In this document: piece after piece, positions 1 through 7,589 of the stretch
Position numbering within the stretch: the stretch's first letter is position 1
Layout: each line of letters begins with the position of its first letter
Assembly (NCBI RefSeq): GCF_009708075.1
Contig: NZ_WMBT01000015.1
Location: 1 to 39,388, forward strand
Length of the DNA stretch: 39,388 nt
Direction: 5' to 3'
DNA from: Paracoccus lichenicola
Lineage (GTDB): Bacteria; Pseudomonadota; Alphaproteobacteria; Rhodobacterales; Rhodobacteraceae
Made by a program: the position numbers and the translations under genes
The notes under the pieces: generated by a model
What the model was told of the DNA's origin: nothing
Database searches by the model: none
Seen by the model: only the letters and a program-made list of their open reading frames with translations

Positions 1-657
1 GCCGTCCTCCATGATCTGCCAGCCGTTCCAGGCCGCGTTGTTGCTGGGCATCAGCGGGAAGGTATAGGGGTGATAGCCCACCGCGTCGAAATAGCCCTTG
101 GCGCCGGCGGCATACATCTGCTGGAGGTAATCGACCGCGCCCCACATGCCGTTGCCGGTCGAGGGGACAGGTGCCGTTCCGCCGGTGATGACCACGTCGT
201 CGGCGTCCACCGCCTTGATGGCGGTGTAGGCCTGCTTCAGCATCTCGGTATAGGCCTGCGGCGTGATCCCGGCCTTGTTCTGCTCGTTGAAGATTTCCCA
301 GTGATCGACGATGGCGTCATAGCGCGCCGCGGCCGCGGCGGCAAAGCGGCCATAGGCCTGCTGATCGGCGGTGGTTGACATGCTGTCGTTCACCCAGTCG
401 GGCGTGTTGTTCAGAATGGCCGTGATCTTGATGCCCTTGGCCGCGATGGCGTTGAAGACCCGATCGACCAGGGTCCAGTTGAAGCCGCCATTGGCGGTCG
501 GCTGCACGAGGTCCCAGTGGATGTCGATGCGGATCCAGTCCACGCCCATCTCGACGTAATCCTGGAGTTCCTTTTCCATTTCCGCCGTCGAGTTGCCCAA
601 CAATTCTCCGAACGGAGTCGCAATTCCCAACTGGCCCGGTGTCACGGGGGAGATCAT
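1..657 (-). CDS. Clan GH-A glycoside hydrolase (GH39/GH5-like), N-terminal part, runs off the left edge
   Basis: This 219-codon fragment is the N-terminal part of a TIM-barrel glycanase that would cleave a polysaccharide by a retaining two-glutamate mechanism. Residues 40-48 (DWIRIDIHW), the acid/base motif WEIFNEQNK (N124, E125) and HPYTFP (195-201) are typical of clan GH-A. The ATG at 657 follows AAGGA about nine bases upstream. There is no N-terminal signal peptide, which fits type I export through a C-terminal RTX region. The reading frame is still open at base 1, just before the expected strand with the nucleophile Glu. The right-hand end of the window (38266-39388) carries a matching C-terminal half. 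The nearest known role is in exopolysaccharide biosynthesis or turnover (PslG-like GH39 enzymes), but the exact GH family is uncertain. Confidence 0.8.
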   Translation of the reverse strand, partial: MISPVTPGQLGIATPFGELLGNSTAEMEKELQDYVEMGVDWIRIDIHWDLVQPTANGGFNWTLVDRVFNAIAAKGIKITAILNNTPDWVNDSMSTTADQQAYGRFAAAAAARYDAIVDHWEIFNEQNKAGITPQAYTEMLKQAYTAIKAVDADDVVITGGTAPVPSTGNGMWGAVDYLQQMYAAGAKGYFDAVGYHPYTFPLMPSNNAAWNGWQIMEDG

Positions 658-855
658 TTCTTCAGTTCCTTGTGTGTTTGTCGGTCGGCAAAGGGCGCGG
701 CATCAGCCAACCCGTGTCAGCACCAGCACAATCGAACTCGGCAGCAGTCTGCCCACACCACCGAAGGCGCACTCGGCGCCTTCTGGAAGAGCGGGACAGA
801 TCCGGACTGATACGGAATTTTCGGAGTCGCGCAGTTTACAACTGAGGGTTGTATT

Positions 856-869
856 AAACTCGAGAGTTT
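856..869. promoter_or_regulatory. Inverted repeat in the AT-rich region upstream of the glycanase
   Basis: AAACTC and GAGTTT form a perfect 6-bp inverted repeat around a 2-base spacer. It lies about 200 bases upstream of the glycanase start in AT-rich DNA, so an operator for a transcription factor is plausible. No regulator gene is adjacent. Confidence 0.35.
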
Positions 870-938
870 GGATCAACACTTGTCTTTCCAGGAAAACCAA
901 TGATCACGGAATTGTTATATTATATGCAGGAACCATTT

Positions 939-953
939 CTTCCATCGTGGAAG
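939..953. promoter_or_regulatory. Inverted repeat / small hairpin in the AT-rich region
   Basis: CTTCCA-TCG-TGGAAG is a perfect 6-bp inverted repeat with a 3-base loop. It could be an operator or a short RNA hairpin. It is the second such element within 100 bases. Confidence 0.35.
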
Positions 954-1333
954 TAAGTAAATTTTCAATTAGTTTCATGACAATAAGTTCTTGCCAAGTC
1001 TGCAAGCGTGCTGGACAGGCAAGGCATCTGGAGGGCGCGTGCTTCGACAATGAATGCCGCGATATGTCAACCATAAGTTGTGAAACGTTGCGGCAAAGGC
1101 TTGCCGGTCACCTGCCGTTCATGGCCACCTGCACGATCCTGCCGCCTCTGCGGGTCGGCTTTCGGCAAGGCGGCACGTCTTCGCGGCCGATCATCCACCG
1201 CCCTAGGGCTTTTGCTTGCCGGGCGCGCGAAGGTTGGCTCGGGCCGGGGCCTTGTCGGGATGCGGCATGGTCGCAGGAAGCAAGGGCAGGCGGACCCACG
1301 GACTTCCCTGCAAGCAGGGGACCGCGCTTCGGA

Positions 1334-2836
1334 TCACTCCTTTCGCCGCCTCCTCCGCCACAGCAGCGCCCCGCCCGCCAGGATCGCCGCGCCGATCGCC
1401 AGGTGACGCGAGGTGATCCCCAGCCTGGCCTCGGCGCTGCGCCGGTAACGGGGGTCGAAGAACCGTGTCCGGGCCAGGATGCTGCCCAGCCACCGTTCGG
1501 GACGGGGATGCAGGATCCGCAGGCTGCGTCCCTGGGCGCGGCACAACCGGACCAGGGCCGCGACCACGCTGCCCTGGCGGTCGATCTCGGCCGACACCCG
1601 GGCGGGATCGCGGCCCAGATGCTCGGCCAGCAGCTCGTCGCGGAAGGCGCGGATCCGGTCGCGCGTGGCCTGGTCAGGCGCCCCGATCGCCACGTCGCAT
1701 TCGGTGTCGAAGCCCATCGAGCGGCGGTCGATATTGCTGGATCCGATGCGCAGCAGGTTATCGTCCACGATCATGATCTTGGCATGGACATAGACCGGCT
1801 CGCCGCTTTTCGTGACGGGATACAGGATGCGGAACCGGCCATGGCGGTCGCGGGCGCGCAGGTGGCGGATCATCCGGCTGCGGGTGACATGCATTGCCTG
1901 GTCTTCCAGATGGCCTTGCGCGGCATGGGGGTTGATCACCACCACCTCGGGACCGTCGCGCTCGATCAGGCGCCGCTCGATGGCGCGGGTGATGCTGTCG
2001 GCGCAAAAATACTGGGACTCGATATAGATGCAGTCCTGCGCCCCGGCGATGGCGTCCAGATACAGGTCCTCGATCTCGTGGACGCCCGGGCGGGTCTTTT
2101 CGGGCGGGGCGGTGCGGGCGATGGCCACGGGGATGTCGCGGAAGGCAGGCGTGATGCTGTCGGGCCAAAGGTCGCCGCCGGGGGCGAAATCCTCCTCCAG
2201 CTCGGCGTCATGGGCGCGCGCCCAGCGGGCGCGGGCCAGTTCCGACAAGGCTGCCGCTGCCGGTCCCGACATCACGGTCGAGGCGTCGTGCCAGGGCTGC
2301 GCGCAATCCCCGCTTTTCAGGCAGCGCAGCGGGTTGTCGTCCAGATGCTCGCGGTCGTCCCAGCGGCCGTCGGTCATGTCGATGCCGCCGCAAAAGGCCA
2401 GGCTGTCGTCGATGGCGACGATCTTCTGGTGATGGCAGGCGCCGATCGGATGGCGGCCGTCGAAGGCCAGATGGATCTGGTCGGGCGACATCAGCTTGAC
2501 GGCAAGCGCGGGCAGGATGCCGCCCGGCGCGATCAGGGCGCCGCCGCTCCATTTCAGCAGATAGATGTCGAGGTCGGGGCGCCGGTCCACGATGGCCTCC
2601 AGGAAGGGTCCGACCTGGTTGGGAAAGCCGTCGGGCGCCAGTCCCCGGGCATCGCTTTCGCCGGGCAGCATCTCGATCTCGAAGTCGAAGTCCCAGCCGA
2701 CCATCATCACCAGCCGTTCCGCCTTCAGCAGCGCCTCGCGCAGCGCCCGGAAGTAGTACTTGCCGTCGATGATGACCGACAGCCGGTCCGCCGTCTCGAC
2801 GCGCCAGCAGTTTCGGCCGGGCTGGAAGTTGACCAT
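1334..2836 (-). CDS. Phospholipase D-like / cardiolipin synthase-like protein
   Basis: A 500-aa PLD-superfamily protein with two HKD motifs: H136-Q-K138...D143, followed by the GG-DM region, and H351-A-K353...D358, followed by GSSNIDRRS. Each HKD half supplies a histidine for phosphatidyl transfer or phosphodiester hydrolysis, so lipid headgroup chemistry (cardiolipin synthase or phospholipase D) is the likely role. Residues 478-494 form one hydrophobic C-terminal segment followed by RRRRRKE, suggesting a C-tail membrane anchor with a cytosolic basic end. A family cardiolipin synthase usually has N-terminal membrane helices, which are absent here. The ATG at 2836 follows a GAAGGAAAAGG purine stretch. 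A perfect inverted repeat (2851-2869) lies in the leader. The gene stands alone between gene-free stretches. Substrate is not predictable. Confidence 0.88.
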   Translation of the reverse strand: MVNFQPGRNCWRVETADRLSVIIDGKYYFRALREALLKAERLVMMVGWDFDFEIEMLPGESDARGLAPDGFPNQVGPFLEAIVDRRPDLDIYLLKWSGGALIAPGGILPALAVKLMSPDQIHLAFDGRHPIGACHHQKIVAIDDSLAFCGGIDMTDGRWDDREHLDDNPLRCLKSGDCAQPWHDASTVMSGPAAAALSELARARWARAHDAELEEDFAPGGDLWPDSITPAFRDIPVAIARTAPPEKTRPGVHEIEDLYLDAIAGAQDCIYIESQYFCADSITRAIERRLIERDGPEVVVINPHAAQGHLEDQAMHVTRSRMIRHLRARDRHGRFRILYPVTKSGEPVYVHAKIMIVDDNLLRIGSSNIDRRSMGFDTECDVAIGAPDQATRDRIRAFRDELLAEHLGRDPARVSAEIDRQGSVVAALVRLCRAQGRSLRILHPRPERWLGSILARTRFFDPRYRRSAEARLGITSRHLAIGAAILAGGALLWRRRRRKE

Positions 2837-2850
2837 GATCCGCCTTTTCC

Positions 2851-2869
2851 TTCAGGTTCTGGACCTGAA
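2851..2869. promoter_or_regulatory. Inverted repeat in the leader of the PLD gene
   Basis: TTCAGGT-TCTGG-ACCTGAA is a perfect 7-bp inverted repeat with a 5-base centre, 15 bases upstream of the PLD start codon. It could be a repressor operator or an mRNA hairpin next to the ribosome binding site. Confidence 0.45.
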
Positions 2870-3177
2870 AGAAAGAAGCCAGGGGAAAAATCGTTTCATG
2901 CAAAGAAGCCGCGAACTTCCGGCGGCCGGATGAAGCCGCCCTGCGGGAACCCTTTGCAATCAGCGGACAATCAGCCTTGGCCGCAAGAACCCCTGATGAT
3001 GCGGAGGACAGGACCGTGCGGCAGGACGCGGAGGGACATCCGATAAGGGCCGATTATCAGGCCTGAGACCGTGATCCTCGGATCCGTGCGCTCTGCTCCT
3101 GACGGGATCGACCCATGCCCTTGGGCTTTCTCGAACCGGCCCTGTCCGTGGCTCATGTCCGGGACCGCAACACCCGT
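2870..3177. other. Gene-free stretch between the PLD and glycosyltransferase genes
   Basis: No protein-like reading frame and no clear terminator were recognised. It probably contains the PLD promoter and the untranslated tail of the glycosyltransferase transcript. A long rightward frame crossing this stretch is a high-GC shadow. Confidence 0.5.
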
Positions 3178-4809
3178 TCAGTCCCGCACGGAAATCCGGC
3201 CGGTCACGCCATTGTTTCGCAGGAAAAGGCCGAACGCCCCGCGCGCATCCGTCTGTTCGGGGTCCGGCTGCGGATGAAGCGAGGGCATGAAGGACGGTCC
3301 CGGAAGCCGGTTTTCCTTGCTGCCCCAGGTCAGGAAATGCTGAAGCGCCGTTCCGATCCTTCCCTTGCGGATGGCATCGGCAACGTCGGGATAATGATCA
3401 AGATACCAGCGGCTGTCGAAGTAGTCGATCGGCTCGATCCCGTTGGGCAGGCCGACCGTCAGGTAATGCCACAAGAGCGTGTTCTCGCGCCCGCGGCCAC
3501 ACCTGCCGCGCAGCACGTGACGGTCCAGGTTTCCGGCGCGCGCGAAATAATCCCGGCTGACGAAGAACTCGTTGGGATCGTAGAACAGTCCCGATCCGAT
3601 CGCGACGTAATGGGCGATTGCCGAGGGGACCATTCCCGACTCGACCGCGGCGGCGGCGTCGGGATAGGTCCTGGCATAATAGTCCGCATCGAACAGTTCC
3701 TCGAAGGACCGATTCAGCCGGAACGCCTTGACCCCCAGCTTGCCCAGGCTGGGCTGGTTGCGCCGCATCCATTCGGCCAGCGTCCCGCTTCCCTCGGTGC
3801 GATAGGGATGGGGAAAGGCGCCCTGCAAATCGGTGCTCAGGCGATAGATCTTGCGCATTTCCGCCGCCACCGGCGTGCCGTCGTCGAAGAGGTCATGGGC
3901 CGGCGGAACATGTTCCAGACGCGCCTGGCCGTTCCGGGCGATGGCCTGTTCATAGCGCCGCTCGATCTCGGCGATGGCGCCATTGGCCGGGTCGAAGATC
4001 TCGCGGATGCGGCGATGGGTTCCCGACGGACCCGTCCCCGAGAAATGATAGGTCAGCAGGGGATAGTCATCGACCCGGAAATTGCGTTCGTCGCCGGTCC
4101 CGTCGGGACCGACATCCGGCTGCGCATCCATCCAGATCCGCCGCCCGGAAAGGTTCCAGCTGGCCACGTCGAGGTTTGGCTGCTTCAGGATGCAGACCCC
4201 GTCGAAGACCGCCGGAACCAGGTCCATCCAGCGCTGGTCGGTGAACAGCCCAAATTCCCGGTCGTCGAAGCAATAGCGGTCCAGCCGTTCCATCCACCAC
4301 TTGGCCAGTGCCCGCCCATTGGCGTCGGGCCGGACAAAAAGATGGCCGAGATTGTAGATGCCGTGTTCGGTCACCGACATTTCCGTCAGGCGGACCCCGA
4401 TATCGGTGGTCTCGACCGACAGGATATGCGGCACAAGCCCGATCGAGGCATTGCCCAGGTAATCCGCCACGGCGGACAGGTCGTTGTAGATGTAAACGTC
4501 CGGGTCCAGGTAGACATAGAGATCCGCGTCCGGCTCGGCCTTCATCAGCTCGACCAGGGCGCGGCCCTTGACGGCCGTGCACAGCTCCATGATGTTGTGC
4601 TGGAAAATCCAGCCCTCGTCATAGCCCAGGTCGGCCGGCGTCCAGCAGCGGGCAAAGCCGTCGGCCATCGGGTCGATCCCTGGGGGCAGCGCATCGCACA
4701 GGCACAGCGTGACCGAGGCGCCCGGCGAATTGCGGCGCGCGCTTTGAACCAGCGCCAGGGCCTTGGCATAATAGTTCAGCGCGCAGCTTGTATAGATGGC
4801 GATTTTCAC
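3178..4809 (-). CDS. Glycosyltransferase with C-terminal YY-PDV repeats
   Basis: A 543-aa protein. The N-terminal ~300 residues look like a GT-A fold glycosyltransferase: it begins with a strand (KIAIYTSCA), and LDPDVYIY (D102, D104) is a metal-binding DxD-type motif, as in GT8-like enzymes. The C-terminal third has two copies of a short module, FDADYYARTYPD...AHYVAIG and FDSRWYLDHYPDVADA...QHFLTWGSKENRLP. The same module occurs in the RgpF-WbsX protein at 12647-14899 and in many exported or polysaccharide-related proteins. I chose the GTG at 4809 because it follows GAAGGAAG and sits 11 bases after the upstream gene's stop. It is probably translated with that gene as a two-gene unit. Predicted role: transfer of a sugar to a growing cell-surface polysaccharide; donor and acceptor unknown. 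Confidence 0.75.
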   Translation of the reverse strand: MKIAIYTSCALNYYAKALALVQSARRNSPGASVTLCLCDALPPGIDPMADGFARCWTPADLGYDEGWIFQHNIMELCTAVKGRALVELMKAEPDADLYVYLDPDVYIYNDLSAVADYLGNASIGLVPHILSVETTDIGVRLTEMSVTEHGIYNLGHLFVRPDANGRALAKWWMERLDRYCFDDREFGLFTDQRWMDLVPAVFDGVCILKQPNLDVASWNLSGRRIWMDAQPDVGPDGTGDERNFRVDDYPLLTYHFSGTGPSGTHRRIREIFDPANGAIAEIERRYEQAIARNGQARLEHVPPAHDLFDDGTPVAAEMRKIYRLSTDLQGAFPHPYRTEGSGTLAEWMRRNQPSLGKLGVKAFRLNRSFEELFDADYYARTYPDAAAAVESGMVPSAIAHYVAIGSGLFYDPNEFFVSRDYFARAGNLDRHVLRGRCGRGRENTLLWHYLTVGLPNGIEPIDYFDSRWYLDHYPDVADAIRKGRIGTALQHFLTWGSKENRLPGPSFMPSLHPQPDPEQTDARGAFGLFLRNNGVTGRISVRD

Positions 4810-4820
4810 GAACGCTTCCT

Positions 4821-6572
4821 TCAACCGGCAGCAGGGGCTTCGGCGCGTTCCCGTGCGTAGGCCTGGAGTTCCAGATCGGCAAGCCGCGCCCGCAAGGCCT
4901 CGTTCTCGGCGCGGGCCACGGCCAGTTCGCGCCGCAGGGGATTGCTGGCGGGAAGCGGCACGGGCGGGGCATCCGCAAGCCGCGGGGTCCTGCATTCGAT
5001 GACGGTTTGCAGCCGCCCCTCGCCATGGAGGGAATTGACGATGTGGAGGTCATGGAGGAACATCGAGATGTCCTTGACCCACCCGCTGCGGTCTTCCTCG
5101 GTCACGGTGTTGCTGCCGTCGCTGCGGATCGACACGATGCAGAACGGGCGCGGCACGTCCAGGATCAGCGGAAGATCGGCGGATTGCAGAAGCAGCAGGA
5201 ACAGCGTGAAATCCTCGCTGTAGTCATGCCGGAAATCGAAGCGCCCGACCTGCGAGACGACCCAGTCCCGCGGCAGGATCCCGGCGCAGATCGGCAACTG
5301 GTTCACGCCCCCGAACATGTTGCGCCAGCCGCCGGCCGGATAGCGGTGGTGCGCCGTCGCGGAGTCCAGGACCCAGCGTCCGTCGCCGGCCTGGACCCAG
5401 CCTTCCTTGCGCAGTTCGGTGTCCATGAAGACCACCGGCATCGTGCCCAGGAAGCGGGTCGTGGACAGGATGGTCAGGGCCTGGAAATGCACGTGGTCGT
5501 CATCGTCCACGAAGGCGACATAGTCCTGCGTGGCAGCCTTGATGCCGCCCAGCAGGTTGCGCACGCGGCTGCGTTCGGCCCGCGCGCCGTTCCAGGCCAG
5601 GACCAGGGTCAGGGCGGGAAAGTCGATCCGCAGGGCCGCCAGTTCCGCTTCGGCACGGGCGCGGTCGATGTCGGTGCTCAGCACCACCTCGAGATCCAGG
5701 TCGTCCGACCGCCAGCGGCTCAGCGAGGCCAGCAGGCGGCGCAGCAGGTGCGGGCGCGAAAACTGGGTGCGGGTGACGATCGACAGGCTCATCCGCCTGC
5801 AATGGGGCAGGATGGCGCTGGTCATCTGGCGGTCAAGATCGGCACGGGGGTTCAGATGCCAGTCACGGGTATCCTGGCCCCTTTCCGGGACGCCGCCCAG
5901 CGTCACGGTCCCGTCCAGCGCCGCGACGCTTGTCCGCACGACACGCTTGCCGATCAGGTCCTGCAGGATATCGGCATGGGCCTCGGCTTGGCGGGGCAGG
6001 TGGCGGCCATAGATCCCTGCCGCCAGATGCGGGGAATGGTAGGACACGCACCCTTCGAGATAGCCTTCCAGGACCGCCCATCCGGCCAGGCTTTCGACCG
6101 GCGGCAGGGCGCCGCGCGCCAGCAGCCGCTCCAGAAGGGGGCGCGCCAGGATGAACAGGTCGGATGCGCTGTCCGTCACGGGAACAGGGGTGCGGCAGAA
6201 CGGCAACTGAGGCTCGGCGGAAGCATAGAAGGCGGAAAACCGGTTTCCCCAGCGGTCCGTTCCCTTGCCGGTGATGACGCCGACCGTGGCGGGATCGGGG
6301 GCCTCGAGAAGCGCGCGCCCAAGCCGGAGCGGCATTTCCGGGTCGATGACGATGGCCGGGTTGGCCAGCACCGCCACCAGCGCGGCGTCCGACCCGTTCA
6401 GGGCCGCGCGCAGGGCATCGTCAATCGTGTAATGCGGTCCCAATCCCTCGATCAGCCGCAGGCTGTCGAAGTCGCCGCAACCGACAAGCTGGCTTGCAAA
6501 GTCTTCGGGACGATCGGCGACCAGGGCCAGCTTCGAGCCGTTGCTGCAATCCAGCTCCAGCACAAAAAACAT
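4821..6572 (-). CDS. Family 2 glycosyltransferase with extra N-terminal domain
   Basis: A 583-aa protein. The second half, from about residue 266 (MSLSIVTRTQFSRPHLL), is a GT2 domain with VAFVDDDDHVHF as its nucleotide-sugar/metal motif. The first ~260 residues resemble a second, degenerate GT-A-like domain (IVIDPEMPLRLGRAL region) but cannot be assigned firmly. The last ~35 residues form a charged coiled coil (REL AVARAENEALRARLADLE). The ATG at 6572 is preferred over an in-frame start 63 bases upstream because GGAG lies about eight bases before it. It is divergent from the sulfotransferase operon starting at 6714, with a shared 141-base promoter region. It is followed after 11 bases by the next glycosyltransferase. 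Likely role: surface polysaccharide chain assembly. Confidence 0.75.
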   Translation of the reverse strand: MFFVLELDCSNGSKLALVADRPEDFASQLVGCGDFDSLRLIEGLGPHYTIDDALRAALNGSDAALVAVLANPAIVIDPEMPLRLGRALLEAPDPATVGVITGKGTDRWGNRFSAFYASAEPQLPFCRTPVPVTDSASDLFILARPLLERLLARGALPPVESLAGWAVLEGYLEGCVSYHSPHLAAGIYGRHLPRQAEAHADILQDLIGKRVVRTSVAALDGTVTLGGVPERGQDTRDWHLNPRADLDRQMTSAILPHCRRMSLSIVTRTQFSRPHLLRRLLASLSRWRSDDLDLEVVLSTDIDRARAEAELAALRIDFPALTLVLAWNGARAERSRVRNLLGGIKAATQDYVAFVDDDDHVHFQALTILSTTRFLGTMPVVFMDTELRKEGWVQAGDGRWVLDSATAHHRYPAGGWRNMFGGVNQLPICAGILPRDWVVSQVGRFDFRHDYSEDFTLFLLLLQSADLPLILDVPRPFCIVSIRSDGSNTVTEEDRSGWVKDISMFLHDLHIVNSLHGEGRLQTVIECRTPRLADAPPVPLPASNPLRRELAVARAENEALRARLADLELQAYARERAEAPAAG

Positions 6573-6713
6573 GTCTCGGCTCTCCGCATCCTGCCTTGCG
6601 CGGTGGCTTGTAACCGACGCCCTCTTAAAGTTCAATGCGGCTCGTCCAGCGGCAAAGGCTTGCCATTCTGGGCATCGCGGTCATGCCGCATCAGGCCCGA
6701 ACCAGGAGATTTC

Positions 6714-7589
6714 ATGCGTCGCGTCATTTTCCATGTTGGTCCCGAAAAGACGGGTTCGACACTGGTCCAGGCCTATTTCGATCTCAACAAGGATGCGGTC
6801 CGGGACGGTGCGGGAAAGCCGGTGGCGTTCTTCGGTCCCGTGGCGGTTCGCGACTCGGGCCTTCTGGCAGAGGCGCAGGCGATCGTGGGCGGCGCCCAGG
6901 GAACGATCCCGGGCCTTGCCGCCCTGCTGGCCCAGGCGGGCGATGCCTCGACGGTCGTGATTTCCCATGAAAGCCTGTTCGGCCATCCTGACACCGCGGG
7001 ATTTTACGGATCCGAAGGGGGGCGGCGGACGCTCATCCACCGGTTTCTGGCCGCATCGGGTGATTGCGCGGAATTCGTCTTCTACTACAAGCAGCCGCAC
7101 AAGCTGATCGAATCCTATTACCGCCATCACGTCATGCATGGCGGAAGACTTGCGCCGATGGATTATCTGGAACGCGTTCCGCTGTTGAAGATGTCCTTCG
7201 TGTCCCTGAAGAAGGATCTGGACACGCTGGCCGGGGCGGGCCGCGTCAGGATGCTGGATGCCCGGATCCGGGATCCGGAAGCCTTCTTCCGCCAGTTCTG
7301 CAAGGCCCTGGACTTCACCATCGCCAAGGAAACCCTGGCCGTTCCCGCCCAGACCAACAAGAGCTGGAGCGCCCTGAAGACCGAACTGACTCGCATCGCC
7401 AATGCCCGGATGAACCCGGCCGAACGTCTTGGCTGGCTGCGCGCCATGGCTTCGACGCCGCTGGGCGAGGACAGCGATGCCCCCATGGTCCCCAGGATCG
7501 TGACGGAACTTGTCGAACGGGTCTATCAGGACGAGCATCGGGAACTGATCACCCAACTGGCGGACAAGGCCCTGGAAGACGCATCATGA
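6714..7589 (+). CDS. Sulfotransferase-like protein (first of three)
   Basis: A 291-aa protein opening with IFHVGPEKTGSTLVQ. K12-T-G-S-T matches the 5'-phosphosulfate-binding loop of PAPS-dependent sulfotransferases. VVISHESLFG (about 83-92) follows the family pattern. These enzymes move sulfate from PAPS to hydroxyl groups of sugars, lipids or small molecules. AGGAG sits a few bases before the ATG at 6714. It is the first gene of a tight rightward operon and its TGA overlaps the next ATG (ATGA). Neighbouring glycosyltransferases suggest a carbohydrate acceptor. Sequence similarity to characterised enzymes is probably low, so the chemistry is inferred from the P-loop and context. Confidence 0.7.
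   Translation: MRRVIFHVGPEKTGSTLVQAYFDLNKDAVRDGAGKPVAFFGPVAVRDSGLLAEAQAIVGGAQGTIPGLAALLAQAGDASTVVISHESLFGHPDTAGFYGSEGGRRTLIHRFLAASGDCAEFVFYYKQPHKLIESYYRHHVMHGGRLAPMDYLERVPLLKMSFVSLKKDLDTLAGAGRVRMLDARIRDPEAFFRQFCKALDFTIAKETLAVPAQTNKSWSALKTELTRIANARMNPAERLGWLRAMASTPLGEDSDAPMVPRIVTELVERVYQDEHRELITQLADKALEDAS

Larger units (their letters stand above)
658..1333. other. Gene-free stretch, AT-rich, upstream of the GH-A gene
   Basis: I see no credible gene here. About 820-1010 is strikingly AT-rich for this replicon: two 60-base lines starting at 841 and 901 are 40% and 35% GC, against roughly 65-75% in neighbouring genes. It holds two perfect inverted repeats and probably the promoter of the leftward glycanase gene. 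The rest is GC-rich with no recognisable coding signal on either strand. Confidence 0.6.

Noticed and set aside
593..3046. 817-aa open frame on the plus strand
   Set aside because: It lies opposite the PLD gene with its two HKD motifs, has low-complexity Arg/Gly/Ala/Val composition and no family resemblance: a high-GC antisense shadow.
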